Source: Micropterus salmoides (Eukaryota > Chordata > Actinopteri > Centrarchiformes > Centrarchidae). From it: DNA of 64,000 nucleotides. A model generated the notes under the pieces. The model worked only from the letters and a program-made list of their open reading frames with translations, was not told where the DNA came from and did not search any database. Position numbers and translations under genes: made by a program. The stretch lies in the NCBI RefSeq assembly GCF_014851395.1, contig NW_024041150.1:4702891-4766890 (forward strand), in the 5' to 3' direction. Positions 23,286-35,009 of this stretch are shown here, piece by piece; positions within the stretch are counted from its first letter, which is position 1, and every line of letters starts with the position of its first letter.

Positions 23286-23449
23286 TTCAAATGTCTAACA
23301 AAACGGCATCATATTGTAGTTATATTCAGGATCAGTTTGATCCTTTTATTGCAATTAAATCACAGCAAAGGGTTTACTTTGGGTTCTTATAGCTGTAGTA
23401 TCCGCGGGCTGTGTTTATTCGCTTAAAACGCGTTGTGTGTGTGAACACT

Positions 23450-23815
23450 CAAAATGTCCAGCGGTCAAACTCGCGCGAGTAAAGCGAGGCAAATATTAAA
23501 TTCACTTTCAGTGTGAACACACCTTTGAAGCAGGAAGGCACAGAGGCTTCAGAAAGGCACAGGTTGTAAATGTCAGCATACCCTAAGTGCCCGCCCAGGG
23601 ATGTTATCTGGCCCCAGCTGCCTTCTGTGGGTTTATTCTCTTCAGAGTCATGCGCACCTCTGCCAGTGACACGGAGTGCTTGTCCCATATACCCTTCTGG
23701 GCCACAATCCTGTGCTGTTGGTTGAGGTTGGCAACCTCAAAGCGAGCATAGAACTCATTCAGCTCATCTGGAAGTGTGTTCATTTCAGAAATGGAGTCCA
23801 GATATTGAGAACAGG
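23450..23815 (-). mobile_element. LINE relic: N-terminal RT region
   Basis: The minus strand reads ELNEFYARFEVANLNQQH near 23730-23770, LAEVRMTLKRINP near 23640, then GYADIYNLCLSEASVPSCFK near 23530-23590. This is the region before and at the start of RT in the same type of fish LINE as 21372-22725. It is frame-broken. Confidence 0.75.
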
Positions 23816-24857
23816 CTTATAAAGGCTTTTTTTTAGGCTGTCCCTTAAAGATAAAATCTGCAGATGGTTCATCAAGTGGATTAATCAGTCATGTAAACCT
23901 CCTCATCCAAACTCAGAGGTGTGGGAAATAAAAGAGGCCTATGTGCAGGAAACAGTCATTATTATAACTGCTCAGTCATTGTTATTAGGACAAATGACAG
24001 GAAGATAAGATTGGGGGGGAAAAAGAACAAGCTGTGTTAAGATGTTTCCTTCTGCTATCAACCGAAGGAACCTATTCAAGTAGCTATCATCAAAAACACA
24101 TTTCCATTTTTGGTTGTTATTGCCAATAAAATCATGAGCTATAAGGGAAGCAGTGCACTCAGGGGGGATGTCAGATAAATGACTTGTTTTTCTGAACTTT
24201 GATAACATGGAAAGAACCTAGAATTCTGAATTGCAGTGACGCAGTTTGGAAACAGACAGGAAGTCAACGTGGCATTGAGCAGTGTGCAAAGATTTGAATA
24301 TAAAAAATGAAGGAAGGAGAAAAAGGTGGGTCTTCTCTTGAGCTGTCAGAGAGAGGCCCCTCAGTCCGCCAGGAACTGAGGTAATAGCCTATAGATAGGT
24401 TAAATTCTAAGTCAACCTTGCCCTAGAAGTAATATCCTTAAGAAAATATTGATTGATAATCTGACTTTGGTTATAGTTACCTTTTTCCCCATGCCAAACT
24501 TGGTATTATTGTTATCAGTAATATTTACTGATTCTTAAGCTTTTCTGTAATCCATACTCATTTTTATATTCCTGTAAAAAAATTATTGTAAAAACTTTTA
24601 TTCGGAGGTTAGTTGTGATTTATATTTCCATGAGGGAAAAGCCGTCACATAAAATTCCCCACTGAGGGCAGAGAGGCATCAAGTACAGGAGAAATGCAAG
24701 ATGTCCTAAAACAAAGAGCATTAACATTAAACATTAAATTACTGAAACAGCTGGACGATGTTCTGTGGCAGTAATGACCTCACATCAGCACTTTTTGATT
24801 AAATAAATGTTAAATGCAACAAATGTTTCTCTCAAACAACAGGTTTCACTCTGAAGA
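23816..24857 (+). other. Upstream region of gene A
   Basis: 23845-23930 (GATAAAATCTGCAGATGGTTC and GTAAACCTCCTCATCCAAACTC) and 24655-24800 match the blocks preceding exon 1 of the other receptors. Between AACAAATG (about 24822) and TTTCTCTCAAACAACAGG the ~190 bp holding the CRE-like and TATA-like motifs in B, C and D are missing. Confidence 0.6.
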
Positions 24858-27800
24858 ATGGAAGGTTTCTACATGAACAGCACCTCAAAAGATCAACACT
24901 ATGCTACCACTAACTACCAGAATTACAGCAACATCACCTCCAACTACCAGAATTACAGCAACATCACCTCCAACTACCAGAACTACAATGAGCTTGAAGA
25001 GTATTACAAATTAGTTGCAATCACCTTCGTGCCGACATGCATAATCATCGCTATCTGCCTCCCGCTGACCCTCGTTGCCATCCATGCTCTTTATTCTATG
25101 GTATGTACATTATGACTGAGAGATATTTAATAACTTTTTCTGTCATGTCCCTCTTTAAAGACAAAAAAAGTGGATTTCATTTGTATCAATCATTAACAAC
25201 ACGAGAGATTGAATTAAACAAGCCATTCAAGTTAAATTAGCAAGCCTCCCAGTTTGAGAAACATTGTTACAGATAATCTTTATCTGGTTTGAGGGCAAAG
25301 TGTCAGGGGGCTGGGACAAAAGTTTGAATTGATCTATAAACTTACAGGAATAATATACTCCATAATTAAAATGCACACGTAGCTGATTGGACCCTAAAGA
25401 CATGCAGTTCAGAATCAGAAGGAGCTTTATTGCCAAGCAGTGTTTTACACATACGAGGAATTTTCTTGGTGATAAGGTTCTACACGTAGACAAACATACA
25501 GTTAGCAGATTTGCACATGCTAAGATGTTATACCAAGATGGCAAACATGGCAAACAGTGATCACCAACAGTGTTTAGCACACTGTTGGTGATTTTTAGGG
25601 CCCGAGCATGAAACATGTGAGGTCCCTATTGGAACAGAAGGGATTATTTTCTTTTTTCTGCAAAGTAAGCATTTTTGGCGGCTTAAACATACTTGAAAGC
25701 TCACCAAACTTTGCATATATGTCAGAAGTGGCGAAAAATATGTATATGTATTTTATGGGCCCTGCACATGGGCGTGGCAAAATGGCTCGCTAGCTCCACC
25801 TACAAAATTGGAAAAAATTAGCCCTTCGGCTATGTTCAGCCTACATGCACAAAATTTTTTGGGGACATGTATCATATCAAGACACAAAAAAGCCATACCC
25901 TTAACGCAACAGGAGGTCCGCCATTTTAAATTGAATGTGCAATTTTAACCCATTTTATACCATTTACAAGGTGTATACTTTAACAAACTTCTCCTAGAGA
26001 ATTAATCCAATCAACTTAAAATTTTTGCTGCGCATTCTAAACCCATTGAAGATTAGAACTTGTACAAACGGTGAGTTTTCATCCAGCGTGCCCGTGGCGT
26101 CGAAAATTTAGGATTCGCCATGAAACAGGAAGTTGTAATAACTTCAGTGTACATGCCCATATCTGCACTAAATTTGATATGTATAATAAGATTCCTGCCC
26201 TGAACACATCCACATGCCAACATTCACTCAAAGCCATAGCGCCAACTACTGGCAACAGGAAGTGACCACGAAGCAGCCCCCGCGGCACGTTTCACTTACA
26301 TATACGAAATTTCTGTGCCACGTGTATCATGTCCAGATGCACCAAAAAGCTGACCTAATCCCAACACGGTCATTTTTGGATGATTTACAGGCTCCGTACT
26401 TTAACAAACTCCTCCTGGAGAATTTGTCCAACCGACTTCAGATTGTCGCTGTCCACTCTAAACTGCTGAAAGCTGAACAAACGGTTCGCCATGAAAGAGG
26501 AAGTTGTTGTAACTTCAGTCTACATTCTCACATCTGCACCAAACTTTACATGTTTGATAAGAGTACCGCCCTGAACACATCTACAAGCCAAATTCACCCG
26601 TAGTCCCAGTGCCACCTGCTGGCAACAGGAAGTGACTATGTTTATGCTGTGACGAACAACTTCTTGCAGGTTAGATATATCTACTTCAAAACTGTCTCAG
26701 AAAAATCTCAACACATTGATGATGTCATGTTGATAACTGTTTCATATTCATTTGTAGTCGTAGCGCCAAGTGCTCTGAACAGACACAAAGGGGACACGGG
26801 AAGTTACGTATAACACCTTTGTGTAGGCGCGTAGCAAATTCACAGCTGCACTGGCAAAGCTCCAGAATCTGCAATGCGGGTGCCTCACACCTCAACGCGC
26901 TACAAGGGCCCGCCCAACGCTGCTTGCAGCTTTAAAAATAAGTCTTGTTACTGCAGTGATTGGCCAGTGGGTCATATCTGAGATTCCTGTTTGATGAAAA
27001 AGTCAGAAATGGCTCTGACTGCAGCTGCTGGGCAGAGCAAGATGACAGATTTGGGAGGAGGTGGACTTCACAACATGTTTCCAACTGCTTGTTGACTTTT
27101 ACCAATGTTTTCCTGCAGGTGAGAAGTGATCATGTTGCTCCCATCTACGTCATCAACCTTCTCATTGCGGACCTCCTTCAGTTCTGCTTCCTGATCACTG
27201 AGGTGGCAAAGCTTGGAGATGTTGAGATATACTACATCTTCGCATATATTTACATCTTTGGTCTGATTGCCAGTATTTACTTCATGGTGTCTATCGCCCT
27301 GGAAAGGTATCTATCTGTCTATCTAGGGGTGGCTGTGGCTCAGGAGGTAGAGCAGATTGCCTGTTAATCGAAAGATCAGCGGTTCAATCCCTAACTCCTC
27401 CAGGCTGCATGTCGAAGTGTCCTTGGGCAAGATACTGAACCCTGAATTGCCCCTGGTGGCTGTTCCACCAATCTATGAATGTGTGTGAATGATGAATTCG
27501 ATGTAGTGTAACAGCACTTTGTGGTTGCAAAGACTGGAAAGGCGCTATATGAATATGGAGCATTTGCATTTGTCTATCCAGTATGTGTGGAGCTCCTTCT
27601 GTGTCTGAACATTATATTAGTTTATAACTCTGAAGCTCCTCAAAGACTTTGTGTCCATCTTGTATTACAGGTATTTGGTCATCGCCCACCCACTGTGGTA
27701 CCGCTGCAGACGAACCATCAAGAGCTCTGTTGTGATCTGTGTCCTGGTCTGGGTGCTTCCTTTTGCAAATGTTGTCCCTTACTATTTCTTTTCTGATGGT

Positions 27801-28172
27801 CTGGTGTACTACACAATCACAGCCATCTTCTTCCTCCTTCCCTTCCCACTTTTAATATTCTTCCTGGTTGGGACTCTCAAAGCCCTGTCTGCTTCCATCT
27901 CGGTCCCCTCTGATGAAAAACGAAGAATTGTGGGAGTTTTGGTTCTGGTGCTGCTTATTTACACGCTGCTGTTCCTGCCCAAAATCATTTCGTTCCTCTT
28001 AGTAAACACTGGCAATACCTTTTTCAACATGTCTCTTATTTGTATTAGGTTGAGCCCTCTTGCAGACTTAGTCCTGTATGTCTTCATGAGGAAAGGGACC
28101 ATAGACAAGCTTTTGGCGTCTGTGTGTTGTTGCAGAATGGACAGCAGTGATATCAGCAGTCCATCAGTATGA
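24858..28172 (+). CDS. Receptor A: class A GPCR, GPR4-like, 310 aa
   Basis: Three exons join in frame: 24858-25100 (phase 0), 27119-27306, and 27671-28172 (TGA). Donors are GTATGT and GTATCT, and acceptors are CCTGCAG and TTACAG. The N-terminus has many N-glycosylation sequons in three NYQNYSNITS-type repeats (residues 19-43). TM1 is about 52-78, TM2 89-111 (Asp in NLLIAD) and TM3 118-144. ERY is 143-145, followed by LVIAHPLW. Trp171 is in TM4, PFP lies in TM5, and FLP is 245-247 in TM6. TM7 has ADLVLY 275-280 in place of ADPxxY. A Cys triplet at 296-298 could be palmitoylated. TM3 position 3.25 is Tyr, so the usual disulfide is missing. I place it by eye in the delta-type (P2Y/proton-sensor-like) receptors; ligand unknown. 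It is intact, but the promoter-like segment of its paralogues is missing upstream. Confidence 0.85.
25403..25550 (-). mobile_element. LINE 3' tail fragment
   Basis: The complement reads GGCAATAAAGCTCCTTCTGA then TTCTGAA at its 3' end, a common fish LINE tail. Lies in intron 1 of receptor A. Confidence 0.6.
25560..25592. repeat. Perfect hairpin, 13-bp arms
   Basis: ATCACCAACAGTG, a 7-base loop (TTTAGCA), then CACTGTTGGTGAT. It lies five bases before the AGGGCCC element starts. Confidence 0.85.
25597..26934 (+). mobile_element. AGGGCCC element, near-complete copy
   Basis: Starts AGGGCCCGAGCATG and ends GCTGCTTGCAGCTTTAAA. The body has two diverged internal units, with the CTCCTAGAGAAT and CTCCTGGAGAAT markers about 420 bp apart. 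It lies in intron 1 of receptor A. ORFs inside are frame-broken repeat sequence. Confidence 0.75.
27324..27570 (+). mobile_element. tRNA-derived SINE in intron 2 of receptor A
   Basis: The tRNA-related head has an A box (TGGCTCAGGAGG) and B box (GGTTCAATCCC), followed by the body CTGCATGTCGAAGTGTCCTT with GGGCAAGATACTGAACCC and a 3' part with GGCGCTATATGAATA. It is bounded by the 8-bp direct repeat TGTCTATC at 27316-27323 and 27571-27578. Removing the element and one repeat leaves exactly the 109-bp intron of genes B, C and D. Confidence 0.93.
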
Positions 28173-29069
28173 ATGATGACAGGCAGGCAGAGAAAGAGGG
28201 AGAGAGACATGGACATCATTATGCCTATTTATTTATTTATTTTACAGTTCAGACATGTACTCGAAAAAGTGAAACTGGAATATTGATACATATGAAAAAA
28301 ATAATACAAACATAATTGTATTGTTTTGGCATAAAATAATCATTAAATTTAGGTTGATTCAAATTAGTGAGCGATACACAGTGATGTTGTAAGTTGTTGT
28401 TGATGACCATTTCTTGCTTAACTTTAGCTATGTATAAGTGAGATATTACCATTAATATAGCCTATCTCTATAGTATTTCAAAACATCAGTCCCCATAGAA
28501 TGTTGTTGTCAGTGAAATCTAAATGTCATAGTATCCCTGTTGATAGGAAGATATTTGATGAGAGGGAGAGAGAAGCAGGAGATTCACAGGGCAGCTGATT
28601 CTTAGGTCAGTAGTGGTCTGCAGGTCTATGGAAATGTGGGGTGTTTTTTTTTCTTCTACAACAGGCAATTATTAGCAGTTCTAGGCACCAAGGTAGAGCC
28701 TAAACTAAATTATTTCATGATATATATTTGCTATCTTCTGCCCAACTTAACTTTCTGCATTTATTGGCTGTAATAAATGAAATATGTAGATGTTGCCTAA
28801 ATGTAGACTAGGCTATACATTATCATATACCCACGGATATAAACACATAAACACAAAATTAAAGCAAAACATATGTACATTCATCCATACATTTAGTAAT
28901 TTTCACTCCAAATCTTTTATTCCATCTGCCATCAGCTTAGTAAATTCAGTCAGTTGCCACTTTAAATAAGATCCTCATTAACAGCTTAAATTATTAAGTA
29001 TTTATTGTATACTTGTTTGCAAGCCAAACTACAGAGCATAATCACACTGATTTAACCAATGTTCTCTGT
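28173..29069. other. Gene A 3' flank with an insertion
   Basis: After the stop, the GGCAGAGAAAGAGGGAGAGAGA stretch shared with genes B-D breaks at about 28212. It resumes near 29395 (CCATGGGGAGAGAGAAAGG), so about 1.2 kb seems to be inserted between CATGG motifs. No coding capacity is seen. Confidence 0.5.
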
Positions 29070-29485
29070 AGTAATAGTATTTAGTGTAATTAAACAGCAT
29101 TATTTGGACCTGCAACTTATCTGATAGAGAAAGGAATTAGATGATATTACTTTATCGCACATTTACATGAGAAGCTGAATAGCATTTTAAATCATAGCCT
29201 ACAGAAAAACTCTGGCCTAGGTAAATTCCCCCCAAAAGCTTTGACATGTCTAAAAGCTAACATTGCAGTAACATTTGTTCAATAGAGGAGAGATGAAAGT
29301 ACTTTTTAACATCTTGGCTTCCTCACTGGTTGTTGACATAAGTGTAGTTCTAAAATAGAGGAGCCCCACCCCCCCTCTTTCAATCCTAGTGACGTCCATG
29401 GGGAGAGAGAAAGGGGAGAAAACAGGAGGGAAAATGAGGGTTAATAGAAAGGATAGAGACAAGACAACTACTTTAATTTACTGAT

Positions 29486-30840
29486 ACTTCATCTAAAGCA
29501 TCGACCTGCCTCTTAGACCCCATCCCGACTAGCCTGCTTAAAGAAATTTTACCCTTAGTCAGCACTTCTTTACTAGATATGATCAATCTGTCTTTATCAA
29601 CGGGCTATGTACCACAGTCCTTTAAAGTAGCTGTAATTAAACCTCTTCTGAAAACGTCGACCTTTGATCCAGGGGTTTTAGCCAACTATAGACCTATATC
29701 TAACCTTCCATTTCTCTCTAAGGTCCTGGAGAAAGCAGTTGCTAAACAGCTGTGTGACTTTCTACAGAGCAATAGTTTATTTGAGGATTTTTAGTCAGGA
29801 TTCCGAGTGCATCATAGCACAAAGACAGCACTGGTGAAAATTACTAATGACCTTCTGACTGCATCACACAAAGGACTTGTCTCTGTACTTGCTACATTCA
29901 ATATTATTGACCATCATATCCTATTACAGAGACTGGAACATTAAATTGGCATTAAAGGAACCGCTCTAAGCTGGTTTAAGTCCTATTTATCAGATTGATC
30001 TCAGTTTGTACATGTTGATCAATCCTCTATACATGCAAAAGTTATTCATTGAGTTCCACAAGGATCTGTGCTTGGATCCATTCTATTTACCTTGTATATG
30101 CTTCCTTTAGGCAATATTATCAGGAAACACTCCATAAATGTTTATTGTTATGCAGATGATACTCAATTATATCTTTTGATCAAGCCAGATGAAACTAATT
30201 AGCTAGTTAGCTAAACTCCAAATGTGCCTTCAGGATGTAAAAACCGGGATGCCCTGTAATGTTCTAATGATAAACTCAGATAAAACTTAAGTTATTGTAC
30301 TGGTACACCTGATTACTTTAGATAATCACCTGATTATCTAAAGATATAGTTACTCTGGATGGCATCATCCTGGCCTCCAGCACCACCGTGAGGAGTCTTG
30401 GAGTTATCTTTGATCAGGACATGTCCTTTAACACTTGCATAAAACAAAGTTTGAGGACTGCCTTATTTCACTTACATAAATTTTGCATAAACATTCTGTT
30501 TCAAAATTATGTATAAAAACTAGTCCACCCATTTGTTACTGCTAGGTTGGATTACTGCAATTCTTTATTAGCAGGCTGCTCTAATAAGTCCGTTAAGACT
30601 CTTCAACTGATCCGGAATGCAGCTTGTGTACTGAGAAGAACCAGGAAAATAGATTTAGCTTCTCTGCACTGGCTTCCTGTAAAATCCAGAAAATAATTTA
30701 AAATCCTTCTGTTTAACTAGGCACCATGTCATATTAGAGAGCTCATTGTACCTTACTACCCCAGTCAGAGCACTGCACTCCCAGAATGCAGCGTTATCAA
30801 GCTTCAGCTATCAAGCTTTTACAGTTTATTATTTCTCTGT
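29486..30840 (+). mobile_element. Decayed L2/CR1-like LINE RT in gene A 3' UTR
   Basis: Same relic as 415-1765, with the same stop codons (TAG at 29792-29794). Flanking sequence on both sides matches the uninterrupted 3' UTR of gene B (43240-43340), so it inserted into a receptor 3' UTR. Confidence 0.85.
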
Positions 30841-31224
30841 GGATATTGTGTTTTGGTGAACTTTCTCTGGTGATGGCTTCAACACATGTAAATAAAATAT
30901 GTTTTTATTAGTTTGTAGCTGTAAGTTTATGTCTGTCAATATTCTCCATTTATCACAGAAGCAAAGCAGATATTATTTTAGATTAACTGAGCTCATCATA
31001 GCCGCCTCGCTGTCTTCTTCCTAAATCTTTATTTTGATTGTTTGTATGTTTAACACAGGGGGAGCATCTTAACACGTATTTAGAGTTTCTCATACACATT
31101 TTAATTTAGTTGTTCTATGTTTACCCATACGTAAAAGTGTGTGGAGTTATTTTGCTTTTTTGTTATTTTTTTCTACAAATATGAAAAAAATTCCATATTG
31201 TTTGATTATCTTTATTTAATCTAA

Positions 31225-31485
31225 GTTTAAATTCTGGTGTTTTAGTGGTAGGCATGCTGGTGTTTAGGATGTGATTCAGAGCAGGTGTTTTGCAGCAGCT
31301 GTTGCTTGAGAATATGGATAAAATCTTTAACCACAGTTTATGTCAGTTTAAATTGTACATTTTCTAGAAATCCAATAAAAAATGTTTCTAGACAAAACTG
31401 TTTTTGTGTGTTTGTCTTTGACCAACTCAGTGATTTAAAAGCTGACAAATGAAGGTTTAAATCTCTATTGCCTATATGAACATAA
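31225..31485 (+). promoter_or_regulatory. 3' UTR end with poly(A) signal (gene A)
   Basis: AATAAA at 31374-31379 in the conserved TTTCTAGAAATCCAATAAAA context. It is about 3.2 kb from the gene A stop because of insertions. Assignment to gene A is by colinearity with gene B. Confidence 0.5.
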
Positions 31486-32591
31486 AGCTTGGCCCTGCTG
31501 TCAATTATAGATCAATAGATCAAATATAATTTATTTAATCAAACATGTTAATAATAGAAAATAAAAAAACATAATTCAGTATTCACCTCCAATTTCCTTC
31601 TCCTCAGCCAGAAATACCTGTTTGGTTGGTCCATTGATTCCTTCCAAACAAACATCTTATATTACATGCTGGATCTCTGACTGCTCAGGCATTACTGTGA
31701 GAGGATTTCATCAACTCTGCACACCTTACTGAAAAGGTTTTTGGCTAACCTGATGGATAAAATCCATTTACACCGACATACAGTCCGGAATGGAAGTCAG
31801 CTCATATGAAGACAGAACTGAAAAGCCTGTTGTAATGTGAGCTACAGGAAAGATTTCTAGCCTCCAGCTTTAAGGGTATGTAGCTTTCATATTTTGATTT
31901 GATGTGTAGGTCAACAGGCTAAAGAAGTCTTGTCTTTTAAACCAGAATTTGACATTTCACACTGAATAAAATGTTGGAGTACCTAAGACTTGTATGTGTT
32001 CCAGTTTAACATGAGTATGTAATTTAAAGTCACATTCACATTGGGTACGTTGAGCAAAGATTCCACTTTTTTTGTTCATTTATTTGTTTAACAGTTTATT
32101 TTAGATGTAAAGTGATTATTTCCAGGGATGCACCACATCCTAAAATATATGAACATATTTTAGTTGGAGACCTTACTGTCATGTCCTCACTTTAAAGACA
32201 CCTCAAGTAAAAACTGGCTCAACTCACCCCGCTCTCCCCTACTCACGCTTAGTAATTCATCAACTCAGATATAGTATGAATTAAAGCACGATACAGTAGC
32301 TTCAGAAATATTTAATGCTAAATTCTAAAACTGCAGATACAGCATTGATACCTAAGCTTGAATGATTTAACGATATTTTAGGCTGTTTAATCAAAAACGG
32401 ATGTGTTTACAAATACAGCTTGGATAAAACCGCCATCAGGTTCTTACAAGTAAGTAAAGGACACATTCCATAGTACACGTAGATGCAAGCACACAAAGTA
32501 CATGCACGACGTGCACACGTGACGTCCGTGAGGTGTATGCATTGGGTGTCCAATTGTGTGTGTCAGGATGTCTGACCATTTGACCAAATTG
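31486..32591. other. Non-coding intergenic DNA, right copy
   Basis: Counterpart of 2421-3507. It has small indels such as TAATAATAG near 31552 and CGCCAT near 32431. No gene. Confidence 0.5.
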
Positions 32592-32618
32592 GTGTGTGTG
32601 TGTGTGTGTGTGTGTGTG
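32592..32618. repeat. (TG)n microsatellite
   Basis: Counterpart of 3508-3534. Confidence 0.95.
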
Positions 32619-32849
32619 CGGCACGCATGTGTGCAGTGGGTAAAATGCATGCTGTGAAGAAAACACCATAGTGTGAAAGGGGAGAGTTTGACCCCTGCAA
32701 TCAGACCAAATGCAAAGTGCGGTACAGGACCTGGTGGCGCCAAGGCAGAAAGTTGCATGGCGCTGTATCTAGATAGCCCCTCAGTACTGAGATTTTCACC
32801 AACGGCTTCAGAGCATTGTTTGAAGAGGACTAGGAAGAGCAGAGTGACT

Positions 32850-33645
32850 GAGTCACTGCTGACAGACCGCTGTTGGCTGACGGGGAGCTGTGGGGGAAAG
32901 AGCACCTGAGCATATGGACAAATAATCACCTGTAGTCGAAGTGGATTCTGCTGCACAACTGCAGCATTTACCGGCGGGGGGACTCAGAGTTGACAGATTT
33001 TATGTTTTTCAGCAGGGGGCCACTGTGTTTCCGGTTTCCACGGTTTTTTGTTAGCGTCAGACATAACTGGACATTGCTTGGTGGAAAGTCAGCGAGGAAG
33101 TTGAACTACCTAGTAAGTTCAGAAATTATGTGACTTGATTCCAGATAGCATAACACAGACCTCATCAATCCGAACTCCATTCAGAAAAAAAACTTTTTTT
33201 CCTGCCAGCCTGTTGTCACTCCCAACTCGTCACATATGGACACGTGGTCAAGAGCCATAGTTGTCGTTTGTAACGCACTTGGGATAGCGTCATAGTGCAA
33301 CACATTGGGGGAAGCCCTGTAGCATCAGTTTTTGATGGAATGATATTTAACAGAAAAGACTGAGTAAGGAGGTGGTTGGGGTGGATGGAGGGCCAGAACC
33401 CCGACTTTGAACCAGGAGACTGGGCTTGGTGTGTCCAAGTCAACATCAACTATTTTTATTTAGGCAAGTTATGTAAATTGATGTAAGTGATGTTAGTTAA
33501 CTTACGTGTTAACTGACGTACGTAGTTATTTTAACCCAAACCATGATGTTTTCCTAACTTTAACCAAGTAATTTTTGTGCGTAAACCTAACCAAATTGCA
33601 ACGTTTCACAACTTTGATAACGTGCCATTTCACTTCACCGGAACA
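32850..33645 (+). repeat. Repeats R1 and R2, right-block copies
   Basis: R1 spans about 32850-33215 and R2 about 33225-33645. R2 here lacks about 80 bp present on the left and has an extra TTAACTTACGTG-type stretch near 33497. Confidence 0.6.
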
Positions 33646-34810
33646 CTTTGTGTTGAAAAGTGGTGGGGACATAGGGGCTCAGATCAGTGGTGTGAAGAGA
33701 CACTTAGCTCGTGCATGTTTTCTTAACGTGCAAATAAACCTTTTTAAAGGCATTTTCATTTGTTACTAACTGCAAACTATATTTCAGAATGTTTAAGAAA
33801 TTATGCTTTAAAAAAGTGATGAGTAAGAGTTAGCAAACATTGCAATCAAGACGAGCGAAAAAGGAGAAAAAACTGCTTAAGGAACAGTTTTGCTATTGTA
33901 ATAATAGGGCAACCTCTTTCTTTAATACTCAGTCACCTGCCTGACATATCCATGACACCTGAGACATAGCAGACTCTCCCCACTCAAACAATGGTGCGCG
34001 CACACACACACACACACACAAATATGAGAGCTCCACATGATGCAACAATCAAATGAAATATTTTAATACTTAAGGAATGCACTGTACTCATTATCTGAAT
34101 CGCTTAACCAGAGAGACGTGTTTTTTCATGGGAATAATGGCAGTTTCTTGCTTCTGTGTAATAAGGGTGAATGTCCAACACCAACCATGTGTTTTTAAAA
34201 ACATTAGATATAGACACCTCTCTCTCATATACGTGTTACATCTCCAAATCAGCTATTTGACCCCCCCCCCACCTGCTTTAAACAGGCATGGTCACAAATG
34301 CTCTTGTCACATTAAGGAAGGACAGGACACTATCCTGCAGATATTAACACTCTATTTTAGACACCCAGACTTGCATGTTATTGCATGTGCATGTTAATCT
34401 GAACCTTTACGTAATTCTGACTTCTTGCATTAGAAATCAAAGACTTTTTTTGTGTTTGACAAAAAAATTAATCAGGCATACTGGAAAACATGCTGCAGTC
34501 GCTGTTTGAAATGAAAGACTTAAACCACCATCTTTGGATGTTCATTAAATTAAGCCAAGATCATCTTACAGTTTTAACAAAGGTTTAAGGCGTGGAACAG
34601 CATTCACACTCCGACATGTACGAAAAGAAGAAACACAAAAGAACCATACACTCTACATCTACACCATGTTTTTGTCCTGACTACTTTCCAGCTTTAGACC
34701 AACTGTATTTCATTGCCGGTAGTAAAATAAGTTCTTTTCAATTTACCCCCCCCCCCTCCAATACACACACACACTGACATACACACTCATCAATTGGGCC
34801 AAATGGTCAG

Positions 34811-34811
<1 letters not shown>
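33646..34811. other. Non-coding DNA with block-specific indels
   Basis: About 230 bp present at 4690-4940 is absent here, between TTAGCTCG and TGCATGTTTTC (about 33710). By contrast about 28 bp (GTTAGCAAACATTGCAATC region near 33829) is present only here. Confidence 0.5.

Positions 34812-34853
<42 letters not shown>
34812..34853. repeat. (AC)n microsatellite
   Basis: About 21 units, compared with about 34 in the left block copy. Confidence 0.95.
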
Positions 34854-34855
<2 letters not shown>

Positions 34856-35009
34856 GTGTTAGAGCTTCAAGCGCGTGCATGTTCGTGACCCATTTATCTA
34901 CTGCTGTGGTTCAAATTTCTGAGAAAATAACAATTTGACCTGGTAGATTCAGGACAAGTTAGAACAGAACAATACGATAACTTGAGATAATATTTCAGCT
35001 CTGGCAGAC

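Noticed and set aside
26960..27118. An N-terminal extension of exon 2 (ASGSYLRFL... and copies at 42185 and 49659) as an alternative first exon
   Set aside because: The frame starts at TTG, not ATG. The stretch is conserved, but it ends in a normal polypyrimidine-CAG acceptor before GTGAGAAG, so it is intron.
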